Below are positions 1 to 6,772 of a stretch of 17,586 bases of DNA, one piece after another. Location of the stretch: contig PAFB01000088.1 of assembly GCA_002700865.1 (NCBI GenBank), forward strand, positions 1-17,586, given 5' to 3'. How positions within the stretch are numbered: the first letter of the stretch is position 1; each line of letters starts with the position of its first letter. A program made the position numbers and the translations under genes. This DNA is from Rhodospirillaceae bacterium. GTDB taxonomy: Bacteria > Pseudomonadota > Alphaproteobacteria > UBA7985. Under the pieces are notes generated by a model. The model worked only from the letters and a program-made list of their open reading frames with translations, was not told the origin of the DNA and did not search any database.

Positions 1-540
1 CGGGGTCCCCCCGGCGGCGGCTGGCGCCATTGGGGTCGCCCGGGACAGATCAATGCCTGTGGCTGTCGTCTGGCCGGCTGCGTTGATCACACCGCCTGCG
101 GCGGAAACAGGCGCGCCGGAGCCGCCGGCGAGCATGCTGCGGGTGCTGGCGACTTGGGCGCTCAGTTCTTCTTCAGCGCGCGCGGCGCGCTCTTCCTCAC
201 GGGTCGCTTGGCCCGTGACTTGAGGAATCCATTCGTTGACGAGGTAGCTGAACGTATCGGCCGTAACTTCGATGCTGCCTGTGCTCACCTTGATGGCGCG
301 GTCTTCGTCAAAAGCGAAACGCTCGCTGACTTTGTCGGGAAATTCTTCAATCTGGCGGTCCAGATTGCGGATGCCGTCCGCGACGCGGACTGGGGCTTGC
401 GTGATATCAAAAGTATCGCCTCGCGCCTCCATGGTTTCGTCCCAGACGCCATCGACGTTGGACGTCGCTGAACATGCCCCAAGGGCAAGCGCCGCGCAGC
501 AGCAAGATAAGAACTTCAGGCGACGAAATCGGCCAGTCAA
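1..540 (-). CDS. Putative lipoprotein, TTG start, 3' end outside window
   Basis: I do not recognise the family. Read on the minus strand from a TTG at 540-538, the frame stays open for all 180 codons to the window edge. The protein begins with basic residues (LTGRFRRLKF), then a short hydrophobic stretch and the lipobox LALGAC with the lipidated cysteine at residue 23. That predicts signal peptidase II processing and membrane anchoring. The mature part is acidic and charged (about residues 24-125), then becomes rich in Ala, Gly, Pro and Ser. The start is supported by GAGGGTG about 5 nt upstream of the TTG. An in-frame TGA at 561-559 closes the frame upstream with no ATG or GTG between, so TTG is the only plausible start before the lipobox. 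Function is unknown; a structural or adaptor role in the envelope is inference only. The plus-strand frames here look like shadows. Confidence 0.72.
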   Translation of the reverse strand, partial: MTGRFRRLKFLSCCCAALALGACSATSNVDGVWDETMEARGDTFDITQAPVRVADGIRNLDRQIEEFPDKVSERFAFDEDRAIKVSTGSIEVTADTFSYLVNEWIPQVTGQATREEERAARAEEELSAQVASTRSMLAGGSGAPVSAAGGVINAAGQTTATGIDLSRATPMAPAAAGGTP

Positions 541-686
541 AGGAACACCCTCACAAAATCACATGGCTTGAAATGCCACGCTTGCTTAATTGTTTAGCGC
601 GCCAATTCCCACGTAAATACGGCGGAATCTGGATTATGTGCCGCTTAGGGGGCTTTCGTGGTCCACTGGAGTCGCAAAACGCCCGA

Positions 687-1232
687 TTATACGGCTGTTA
701 CTTCTCTGACGTCTGGCACGTAATGTTTGAGCATGTTTTCGATTCCCATTTTCAACGTTGCCGTTGATGAGGGACAACCCGCGCAAGCCCCGCGCATGTG
801 CAGGTAGACCACGCCTTCTTTGAATTCGTGGAAAACGATGTCGCCGCCGTCCATGGCAACGGCCGGGCGCACACGGGTGTCGAGCAGGTCTTTGATCTGA
901 GTCACGACCTCGCTGTCTTCCTCGCCGGACTCTTCAGTCTCCGCGTCCTCCCGCATCACCGGACGCCCGGCGGTAAAGTGCTCCATGATCAGCCCGAGGA
1001 TCGAGGGCTTGATCAGGAACCACTCGCGATCATCGCTCTTGTGGATCGTAATGAAATCAGAACCCAGGAATACGCCCGTAACGCCTTCGACCTCGAACAG
1101 CCGCTCGGCCAGCGGAGAAACAGCCGCTTCCTCACGCGTGTCAAAGTGCGCGGAGCCTTCGCTGAGCACGGTCAGGCCGGGCAGAAATTTCAGCGTCGCC
1201 GGATTGGGCGTGGATTCAGTCTGGATAAACAT
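687..1232 (-). CDS. nfuA: NfuA-type Fe-S cluster carrier protein
   Basis: This 181-residue protein has the two-part layout of alphaproteobacterial Nfu proteins. An N-terminal Nfu_N domain occupies about residues 1-88 (opening MFIQTESTPNPATLKF). An acidic linker follows at about 95-108, then a C-terminal NifU-like domain at about 110-178. The NifU domain holds the CxxC motif, C150 and C153 in GACAGCPSS, which in the family binds a [4Fe-4S] cluster between two subunits for delivery to apo-proteins in the cytoplasm. The start is an ATG with AGGA about 8 nt upstream. The gene stands alone, divergent from lolA across 262 bp. No IscR-type site was recognised upstream. The family assignment is firm; which client proteins it serves cannot be read from the sequence. 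Confidence 0.93.
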   Translation of the reverse strand: MFIQTESTPNPATLKFLPGLTVLSEGSAHFDTREEAAVSPLAERLFEVEGVTGVFLGSDFITIHKSDDREWFLIKPSILGLIMEHFTAGRPVMREDAETEESGEEDSEVVTQIKDLLDTRVRPAVAMDGGDIVFHEFKEGVVYLHMRGACAGCPSSTATLKMGIENMLKHYVPDVREVTAV

Positions 1233-1371
1233 GGTGGCTGTCCTGTCGTTTGCCCTCCTAACATGCTGATCCTGCGCGAAGAGATCAAGTCAGTGCGGTC
1301 ACTTGCAGCAGCGCTATCCAAAAAACGCGGACCGTAGCGGGGTTTTGATTGCCTGTTGGTGAGAGATTTCG

Positions 1372-1399
1372 TTACAAGCCGAAGCGATTGCGTCATAAT
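1372..1399 (+). promoter_or_regulatory. Candidate sigma70-type promoter for lolA
   Basis: TTACAA (1372-1377) and CATAAT (1394-1399) are separated by 16 bp and lie about 95 bp upstream of the lolA start. The match is by eye, so it is only a candidate. The rest of the 1233-1494 spacer between nfuA and lolA shows no RNA gene or strong hairpin that I can recognise. Confidence 0.3.
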
Positions 1400-1494
1400 G
1401 TTTCCTCAGTTTCCCGCCTAAGTGCACCCTAAACGGACTGCCGCGACAAACCGTTGGCCTGTCACCCCTTCTGATGTTCTGACGAGAGCGATTC

Positions 1495-2115
1495 ATGACC
1501 CGACTTCTGGCGCGCGCCGCGACCCTTCTGAGTGCTGTCTTCTTCTGCCTTGGCCTGTCCCAGACCGCGGTGGCACAGTCGCAAACCACGCAGGAACAAG
1601 TAACGGCCTTCCTCAATCAGGTCGAAGCGCAGATCGAAAAGATCACCACGGCGCGTGGTCGCTTCATGCAGATTTCGGACTCAGGTCAAATCGTCCGGGG
1701 CGATATTTCCATCGCGCGCCCACGCCGCATGCGCTTTGATTACGACGAGCCATCCCCGGCGCTGCTGGTTGCCGATGGTCGCTTTATCGGAACCTACAAC
1801 ACCAAAGACGAGACATCCGCGCACCGGCAGATCAATCAAACACCGCTCAAATTCCTGCTCAACGAGGACCCTGATTTGGCCAATGGGGTGAAGGTTCTGA
1901 AGATCGAGCGGGTTGCTGAATCGGTGCTCGTCACCATTCAGGACCGGCGCAGCCCCAATCAGGGGCAACTGATCCTCGTGCTCGACACGCGAACGCTGGA
2001 ACTGCGGGCGTGGCAAGTGATCGACGACAAGGGCGAGCGGACGACGGTTCGGCTTGAGTCCATGACCTATGGCGTGCCGCTGGCCAATGCCTTGTTTGAG
2101 CGTCCCAACTTCTGA
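1495..2115 (+). CDS. lolA: Outer-membrane lipoprotein carrier protein LolA
   Basis: LolA is the periplasmic chaperone that takes lipoproteins from the LolCDE exporter and carries them to the outer membrane. The 206-residue product starts with a cleavable signal peptide: basic N-terminus, hydrophobic core at about residues 8-22, and a likely cut after AVA at residue 27. The mature part fits LolA: a helical start (about 30-50), then the family stretch with RGRFMQISDSGQ, ISIARPRRMRFDYDEP and LLVADGRFIGTYN, which builds the half-barrel around the lipid pocket. The length is usual for alphaproteobacterial members. A GAGAG lies about 6 nt upstream of the ATG. The TGA overlaps the ATG of the next gene by one base, so translation is probably coupled. 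In many alphaproteobacteria lolA sits next to xth; here one extra gene separates them. Confidence 0.9.
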   Translation: MTRLLARAATLLSAVFFCLGLSQTAVAQSQTTQEQVTAFLNQVEAQIEKITTARGRFMQISDSGQIVRGDISIARPRRMRFDYDEPSPALLVADGRFIGTYNTKDETSAHRQINQTPLKFLLNEDPDLANGVKVLKIERVAESVLVTIQDRRSPNQGQLILVLDTRTLELRAWQVIDDKGERTTVRLESMTYGVPLANALFERPNF

Positions 2116-2867
2116 TGAGCGCCGACCGCACACCCGTGATCGGGGTCATGACCTGCGCGCGACCCAAGCACGAGAAAACCCCCGAATACCTCGAACTCGC
2201 CGTTGGGCAGAAGTACCTGCAACCCCTGATCGACCGCGGCGCTTTGCCGTTTCCCGTGCCCAACTTCGGCGATCAGACCCCCTTTGATGCAATCATGGCG
2301 CAGATCGACGGCTTGCTGCTGACCGGCTCGCTCAGCAACGTGCACCCCGACCGCTACGCCGGCGATATGGGGCCAAACAGTCTGCCGCTTGATCCGCACC
2401 GGGACGCCTGTACCTGGGGTCTTCTGGACCGTTGTTTGGCGCAGGGGAAACCGATCTTCGCCCTGTGTCGGGGGTTTCAGGAGCTGAACGTCTATGCGGG
2501 TGGCAGCCTCGACCAGATGGTTCATGAAGTCCCCGGTCGCATCGACCACCGTTCGCCCACATCCCACGTGCCAGAAATCAAATACGGCGCCTGGCAGCGG
2601 GTCGCCGTGACCCCTGGCGGCGTGCTGGCGCAGGCTTTGGGGGCTGACGATCCGATCCTGATCAATTCCCTGCACTTGCAGGGGGTTGATCGGTTGGGCG
2701 AGGGCGTGACGGTGGAGGCGACAGCCAGCGATGGTTTGGTCGAGGCCCTGTCCATCGACCGCGCCGCCGCCTTTTGCCTCGGCGTACAGTGGCACCCCGA
2801 AGCGCTTCCCGACAACCCGGTCAGCGTGGCATTGTTCGAGACCTTCGTGGACGCTTGCCGCGGCTGA
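2115..2867 (+). CDS. Class I glutamine amidotransferase, PuuD-like (peptidase C26)
   Basis: This 250-residue protein belongs to the gamma-glutamyl-gamma-aminobutyrate hydrolase branch of class I glutamine amidotransferases (Peptidase_C26). The catalytic triad is visible: nucleophile C118 in FALCRGFQELNV, with H227 and E229 in LGVQWHPE. The ligand-side motif LLLTGSLSNVHP (about 68-78) and the late NSLHLQG (about 184-190) also fit. Known members hydrolyse gamma-glutamyl amides such as gamma-Glu-GABA in putrescine breakdown. No other putrescine genes (puuA, puuB, puuC) are nearby, so the substrate is uncertain and I give no gene symbol. The ATG overlaps the lolA stop codon. Its position between lolA and xth suggests co-expression only; no functional link to either is evident. 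Confidence 0.88.
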   Translation: MSADRTPVIGVMTCARPKHEKTPEYLELAVGQKYLQPLIDRGALPFPVPNFGDQTPFDAIMAQIDGLLLTGSLSNVHPDRYAGDMGPNSLPLDPHRDACTWGLLDRCLAQGKPIFALCRGFQELNVYAGGSLDQMVHEVPGRIDHRSPTSHVPEIKYGAWQRVAVTPGGVLAQALGADDPILINSLHLQGVDRLGEGVTVEATASDGLVEALSIDRAAAFCLGVQWHPEALPDNPVSVALFETFVDACRG

Positions 2868-2890
2868 ACCTTAGGCTTAGTTTGCCGCTC

Positions 2891-3685
2891 ATGAGAATTG
2901 TTACCTGGAACGTTAACGGCCTGAGAGCGCGTGCGGCGCACGTCAATCGGGTCATCGAAGAGCTGCAGCCCGATATCCTGATGATGCAGGAGATCAAGAT
3001 GGACGCCGCGATTTTCCCCGTGGATGATTTTGCCGCCGCAGGCTTGCCCCATACCGCAGCCCATGGCTTCAAGGGCAAGCACGGCGTCGCCATTGCCTCG
3101 CGGCATCCGCTGGGTGACATTGATAAGGCCGTGATCGGCGGCATTGATGATGGCCGCCACGTCTCGGCAACCGTTTCGACCAGCGGCGGCGATTTGCGGC
3201 TTTCCAGTCTGTATGTGCCGTCGGGCGGGGATAAGCCGGACGTCGAAATCAACGACAAATTCGCGCACAAAATGGCGTTTATGCAGGAAATGAAGAGCTT
3301 CTTCGCCGGCAGTGGATTTCACGTTGCGGGCGGCGATCTGAATATCGCGCCCGGTGAGCAGGACGTGCACGATCACAAAAAATGCCGGCGGCAAGTTGGT
3401 CATTCTGACGGTGAGCGGGCGATCATGGCCGAGGCGATTGAGGCTGGAGAGTGGATTGACACCGGCCGGCACTTGCAGCCCGAGGGACCCCTGTTTTCCT
3501 GGTGGGGCTACCGTTTTCCACCTGCCTTTGAGCGCAACCTCGGCTGGCGATTGGACCACCTCTGGCTCAAGCAGGGGCACGCGGAAAAAATCACAGGCGG
3601 GTCCGTGTTCCGCGACAGTCGGGGCTGGGAAAAACCCTCTGACCACGCGCCGGTCATTCTCGATCTCAGCGTGACGGCGGGCTGA
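2891..3685 (+). CDS. xth: Exodeoxyribonuclease III (AP endonuclease)
   Basis: A 264-residue ExoIII/AP endonuclease of the exonuclease-endonuclease-phosphatase fold, near the 268 residues of E. coli XthA. It cleaves the DNA backbone 5' to abasic sites and has 3' exonuclease activity in base-excision repair. Family residues are all present: WNVNGLR at 6-12, metal-binding E34 in MMQEIK, the LYVPSG loop at 107-112 with its tyrosine, D149 and N151 in GGDLNIAP, D222-H223 in WRLDHLW, and the terminal D251-H252 in SDHAPV. I chose the ATG at 2891 because the protein then opens MRIVTWNVNG as the family does; a longer open frame upstream adds 39 residues unlike the family. The gap to the preceding gene is 23 bp and has only a weak ribosome binding site. 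The following gene starts 1 nt after the stop. Confidence 0.94.
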   Translation: MRIVTWNVNGLRARAAHVNRVIEELQPDILMMQEIKMDAAIFPVDDFAAAGLPHTAAHGFKGKHGVAIASRHPLGDIDKAVIGGIDDGRHVSATVSTSGGDLRLSSLYVPSGGDKPDVEINDKFAHKMAFMQEMKSFFAGSGFHVAGGDLNIAPGEQDVHDHKKCRRQVGHSDGERAIMAEAIEAGEWIDTGRHLQPEGPLFSWWGYRFPPAFERNLGWRLDHLWLKQGHAEKITGGSVFRDSRGWEKPSDHAPVILDLSVTAG

Positions 3686-3686
3686 G

Positions 3687-4214
3687 ATGCTTGAGTCCCG
3701 CTATGGTCCCCGCGCATGGGTCAGCGATGCGGTGCTGGGCGTCCCGGGGGCTTTGCTGCTGGGGCTTTGGTCGGTGGTTTTGTTGCCTTCACTCTGGGCA
3801 GTTCTGCCGGGAATAGGTCTGGCGGGCAGTCTGTATTTGGTCGGTCGGGCGCTGTGGCTGGGGACCGTGATTTATCGCATCGACCAAGCCGCTGGCACCC
3901 TTACCCGCCGTGCGGCTCTGGTCGCGGATAAGCAGGTTTCGCTCGCGACCATCCGGCGCGCTGATTTGCACTACCTCGGCACCTTGCTCCGGGGCGCGCG
4001 CGGGAAAAGCGGGCTGTTTGTGTTGCACGTTGGTGATGCAAAAGGCCAGCTGCGGATCGAAAGTAAAGTCGAAGCCTTCCACCCGCTCGCCAATGCTGTT
4101 TTGGCCGCCAACGTGGCTGCTGGATTGCCGATATCTCTGGCGACTTACGATAATGCTCAGGCGCTGGAACTGGACGCGGGCCTGAAGACCGAAATGATCT
4201 CCAGACCGCTCTAG
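3687..4214 (+). CDS. Membrane protein with C-terminal PH-like domain, uncharacterised
   Basis: I do not recognise a named family. The 175-residue product has two hydrophobic segments at about residues 15-34 and 36-57, separated by very few residues, so a membrane hairpin is likely. After residue 60 comes a soluble part that opens IYRIDQAAGTLTRRAAL and continues with alternating beta-type stretches ending near residue 160. Two membrane helices followed by such a domain resemble bacterial PH-domain (bPH) membrane proteins; this is inferred from layout, not from a diagnostic motif. The ATG lies 1 nt after the xth stop codon, so it is probably translated from the same message. It is the last gene of the group, followed by two hairpins. 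Function is unknown. Confidence 0.72.
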   Translation: MLESRYGPRAWVSDAVLGVPGALLLGLWSVVLLPSLWAVLPGIGLAGSLYLVGRALWLGTVIYRIDQAAGTLTRRAALVADKQVSLATIRRADLHYLGTLLRGARGKSGLFVLHVGDAKGQLRIESKVEAFHPLANAVLAANVAAGLPISLATYDNAQALELDAGLKTEMISRPL

Positions 4215-4220
4215 TCTCTA

Positions 4221-4234
4221 CCGCCACTTGGCGG
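4221..4234. terminator. First of two tandem GC hairpins between convergent genes
   Basis: CCGCCA-CT-TGGCGG forms a 6-bp stem just after the end of the membrane-protein gene. Neither strand has a long T tract, so termination is possible but not certain. The element TCTACCGCCA is repeated 25 bp further on. Confidence 0.4.
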
Positions 4235-4245
4235 GGTAATCCTCT

Positions 4246-4261
4246 ACCGCCACCCGGCGGT
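4246..4261 (+). terminator. Second tandem hairpin, likely terminator
   Basis: ACCGCC-ACCC-GGCGGT is a perfect 6-bp stem with a 4-base loop, followed on the plus strand by TT. It lies 5 bp from the end of the response-regulator gene read on the minus strand. It could terminate transcription from the plus side and, together with the first hairpin, from both directions. Confidence 0.45.
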
Positions 4262-4266
4262 TTGGA

Positions 4267-4974
4267 TCACATAGCCAAGCGGTAGCCGCCCGGCTCGGTC
4301 ACGAGAATGGAGTTTTGCTGCGGGTCGGGTTCAATCTTTTGGCGCAGACGGTAGACGTGGGTTTCCAGCGTGTGCGTATTCACACCCGCGTTGTAGCCCC
4401 AAACCTCATCCAGCAGCGTATCCCGCGAGACGACTTTTCCGCCCGCCCGGTAGAGGAACTTCAGGATCGCTGTCTCTTTCTCCGTCAGCCGGATTTTGCG
4501 GTCGTTGTCGTTGTTGGTCAGCATCTTTGCTGCAGGGTGGAAGGAATAGGGACCCACGGTAAAGACCGCGTCGTCGGACTGCTCGTGCGTGCGCAACTGG
4601 GCGCGCAGGCGGGCCATGAACACGTTAAAGCGGAAGGGCTTGGTGATGTAGTCATTCGCCCCTGCGTCCAACCCCAGAATGGCATCGGCGTCGCTGTCTT
4701 GTCCGGTCAGCATAATGATCGGCGCTTTCAGCCCACGACGGCGCATCAGCTTGCACAGATCGCGCCCGTCCATATCCGGCAATCCGACATCCAGAACGAT
4801 TGCGTCGTAATGGTCAGCGTCGGCCAATTTCATCGCTTCAGACCCGTTCTCCGCTTCAGTGACCGTGTACTCCTCATGAAACCCCAACTGTTCGGCGAGG
4901 GTCTCGCGCAGGGTAGGGTCATCATCGACGAGCAGAATACGGCGGCGGTTCGAATCTTGGGCAAGGCTGGTCAT
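4267..4974 (-). CDS. cenR: OmpR/PhoB-family response regulator, CenR-like
   Basis: A 235-residue two-component response regulator. The receiver domain (about 12-128) has the acidic pair D17-D18, the phospho-acceptor D62 in VLDVGLPDMDG, switch T90 and K112 in TKPF. A winged-helix DNA-binding domain follows (about 138-234) with the recognition-helix stretch NTHTLETHVYRLRQKI and a closing wing EPGGYRL. The opening LRETLAEQLGFHEEY resembles CenR, the alphaproteobacterial regulator of cell-envelope genes, so I give that symbol with moderate confidence. No histidine kinase gene is next to it, which also fits orphan-located CenR. The start is an ATG with AAAGGA about 9 nt upstream. The spacer 4975-5111 probably holds its promoter. 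Confidence 0.9.
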   Translation of the reverse strand: MTSLAQDSNRRRILLVDDDPTLRETLAEQLGFHEEYTVTEAENGSEAMKLADADHYDAIVLDVGLPDMDGRDLCKLMRRRGLKAPIIMLTGQDSDADAILGLDAGANDYITKPFRFNVFMARLRAQLRTHEQSDDAVFTVGPYSFHPAAKMLTNNDNDRKIRLTEKETAILKFLYRAGGKVVSRDTLLDEVWGYNAGVNTHTLETHVYRLRQKIEPDPQQNSILVTEPGGYRLAM

Positions 4975-5014
4975 GGATCGGGTCCTTTCAACAAGCGCGT
5001 GGTGACTGAGGCTT

Positions 5015-5042
5015 ATGTTAGCCTGCCACCACGGTCTGTCAT
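5015..5042 (-). promoter_or_regulatory. Candidate promoter of the response-regulator gene
   Basis: Read on the minus strand, ATGACA (5042-5037) and TAACAT (5020-5015) are spaced by 16 bp, and the gene starts about 40 bp downstream. An 11-bp palindrome, GTCAA-A-TTGAC, lies upstream at 5079-5089 and could be an operator. Both were found by eye. Confidence 0.3.
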
Positions 5043-5111
5043 CCTGTCACAAGCCCATGTTGAGGCCTTGTGAGATTTGTCAAATTGACGTGAGGATGAA
5101 AGAGCCTGATT

Positions 5112-5783
5112 TCAAGGGTTTAGTGGTGGTCGAGCGCCAAATATCGCACTTCCAACCCGAATGTGAGTGGCGCCCAACTCAACGGCTGTCTGGTAATCAC
5201 CCGACATTCCCATCGATACCAGCGGCAATTCCAACCCGTCGGCGAGGCGCTTGAGGAAGGCAAAATGGCCGGCGGGGGCGTCTTCAACCGGCGGAATGCA
5301 CATAAGCCCGGCCAGCGGCAGGTTTTCGTCGCGGATCAGTTGGACCAGCGCTTCGAATTCGTTGGGCAGGACACCGGCTTTCTGCGCTTCTTCACCTGTA
5401 TTGACCTGAATCAGCAGTTTAGGACACCGCCCCAGCGTCTGCGCTTCACGGGCGATGGAGCGGACCAGCTTGGGCCGGTCGACGGTATGAATCACGTCAA
5501 ACAGCGCCATGGCGTCCTTGGTCTTGTTACTTTGCAGCGGACCAATCAGGTGCAGTTCCAAGTCTGGCCAGTCGGCGCGCAAATCGGGGTATTTGCCCTG
5601 ACTTTCCTGCACCCGGTTTTCGCCAAAGATCATCTGCCCGGCCTGCAAGGCCTCGATCACCGCTTCTTGGGGTTTGGTTTTGGCCACAGCGATCAGGTTG
5701 ACACTATCGCTCTCCCGCCCTGCGCGTTCGGCGAAGCGGTCGATCTGTTCCTGAACCGCAGCGAGATTTTCCGCGATCGACAT
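5112..5783 (-). CDS. yggS: PLP homeostasis protein, YggS/PROSC family
   Basis: A 223-residue single-domain TIM-barrel protein that binds pyridoxal 5'-phosphate and is thought to buffer its free level in the cytoplasm; no enzymatic activity is established for the family. PLP-binding K35 lies in IAVAKTKP. Other family motifs are FGENRVQE (53-60), HLIGPLQSNK (78-87), SMGMSGDY (190-197) and RVGSAIFG (209-216), where the last two hold the phosphate group. The length is typical. Its ATG lies 3 nt downstream of the accA stop codon, so it is probably co-transcribed with accA and xerD. The assignment is secure; no upstream cell-division or proC gene, the usual partners elsewhere, is present here. Confidence 0.93.
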   Translation of the reverse strand: MSIAENLAAVQEQIDRFAERAGRESDSVNLIAVAKTKPQEAVIEALQAGQMIFGENRVQESQGKYPDLRADWPDLELHLIGPLQSNKTKDAMALFDVIHTVDRPKLVRSIAREAQTLGRCPKLLIQVNTGEEAQKAGVLPNEFEALVQLIRDENLPLAGLMCIPPVEDAPAGHFAFLKRLADGLELPLVSMGMSGDYQTAVELGATHIRVGSAIFGARPPLNP

Positions 5784-5786
5784 GGC

Positions 5787-6752
5787 TCAGACGAGCCCTT
5801 CGCGCCCGATTGCCAGAAAGCGCTGGTCGCGGGCAAGCTTGAGGGAGGGGCCGTCCATGTTGGCGAGCTGGGCCAGCTGGCGTTCGAGCGCGTCGCCCAG
5901 TGCGGTCGCGGCCTCGACCGGCTGACGATGCGCGCCGCCAATAGGCTCGTCGACGATGCCGTCAATGACATTCAGCCGCAGCAGGTCCTGCGCCGTCAGG
6001 TTCAGCGCGCCAGCGGCTTCTTTGGCAAATTTACCGTCGCGCCACAGGATCGATGCACAGCCCTCGGGCGAAATCACGGAGTAAACCGCGTGTTCAAACA
6101 TCAGAACCCGGTTCGATGCCGCCAGAGCCACAGCCCCGCCCGAGCCACCTTCGCCGGTAATCACCGAAATTGACGGAACCTGTAGTCGCAGGCCGGCCTG
6201 AATTGAGCGGGCGATGGCCTCTGCCTGCCCGCGCTCCTCCGCGCCCTTGCCGGGATAGGCGCCGGGGGTGTCGACGAAGGAGAGCACGGGCAGTCCAAAC
6301 TGGTCCGCCATTTCCATCAGGCGGATGGCTTTGCGGTAGCCTTCTGGCCGACCCATGCCGAAGTTGTGCTTCACCCGAGAAGACATGTCGTGGCCTTTCT
6401 CGTGCCCCATGACCACGACAGGCCGACCGCGGAACCGGGCCAGACCTCCTAAAATCGCCTGATCGTCGCCGAAGTTACGATCTCCGGCCAGAGGCTGAAA
6501 GTCCGAGAGCAGCATGTCAGACAGGGCGAGGAATTGCGGGCGGTCCGGGTGACGCGCGACCTGACATTTCTGCCAGGGGTCGAGATTGCTGTAGACTTGG
6601 GTCAGGCGCTTCTTTGCCTGCTCGCGCAGCTTGCCCAGCTCAGCACTCATGGCACCGTCGGTGTCCTCCCCGACCAAGCGGCTGAGTTCAGCGATCTTCG
6701 CTTCCAGATCTTTGACTGGCTTTTCAAATTCCAAAGCCACCGCCGTGGACAT
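5787..6752 (-). CDS. accA: Acetyl-CoA carboxylase carboxyltransferase subunit alpha
   Basis: AccA pairs with AccD to move the carboxyl group from biotin to acetyl-CoA, the first committed step of fatty acid synthesis. The 321-residue product matches the usual length (319 in E. coli). Visible family features are the N-terminal coiled stretch LEFEKPVKDLEAKI, PVVVMGHEKG at 111-120, FVDTPGAYPG at 159-168, and the oxyanion/CoA-binding GEGGSGGA at 200-207. I chose the ATG at 6752 because GGGAGA lies about 8 nt upstream and the protein then opens like its relatives. An ATG at 6773, overlapping the xerD stop as TGATG, would add 7 residues but has no ribosome binding site. AccD is not in the window. 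yggS follows by 3 nt. Confidence 0.95.
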   Translation of the reverse strand: MSTAVALEFEKPVKDLEAKIAELSRLVGEDTDGAMSAELGKLREQAKKRLTQVYSNLDPWQKCQVARHPDRPQFLALSDMLLSDFQPLAGDRNFGDDQAILGGLARFRGRPVVVMGHEKGHDMSSRVKHNFGMGRPEGYRKAIRLMEMADQFGLPVLSFVDTPGAYPGKGAEERGQAEAIARSIQAGLRLQVPSISVITGEGGSGGAVALAASNRVLMFEHAVYSVISPEGCASILWRDGKFAKEAAGALNLTAQDLLRLNVIDGIVDEPIGGAHRQPVEAATALGDALERQLAQLANMDGPSLKLARDQRFLAIGREGLV

Positions 6753-6772
6753 GCCTGACGTCTCCCGTCTCA

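Noticed and set aside
474..767. 97-codon plus-strand frame in the gap between the lipoprotein gene and nfuA
   Set aside because: It overlaps the 3' end of nfuA and the start of the lipoprotein gene, both on the other strand, and shows no motif or convincing ribosome binding site.
2522..3646. 374-codon minus-strand frame opposite the amidotransferase and xth
   Set aside because: It covers two genes with clear catalytic motifs, spans the intergenic gap, and shows no family signature.
5163..6173. 336-codon plus-strand frame opposite yggS and accA
   Set aside because: Antisense to two well-supported genes, with no domain and no ribosome binding site of note.
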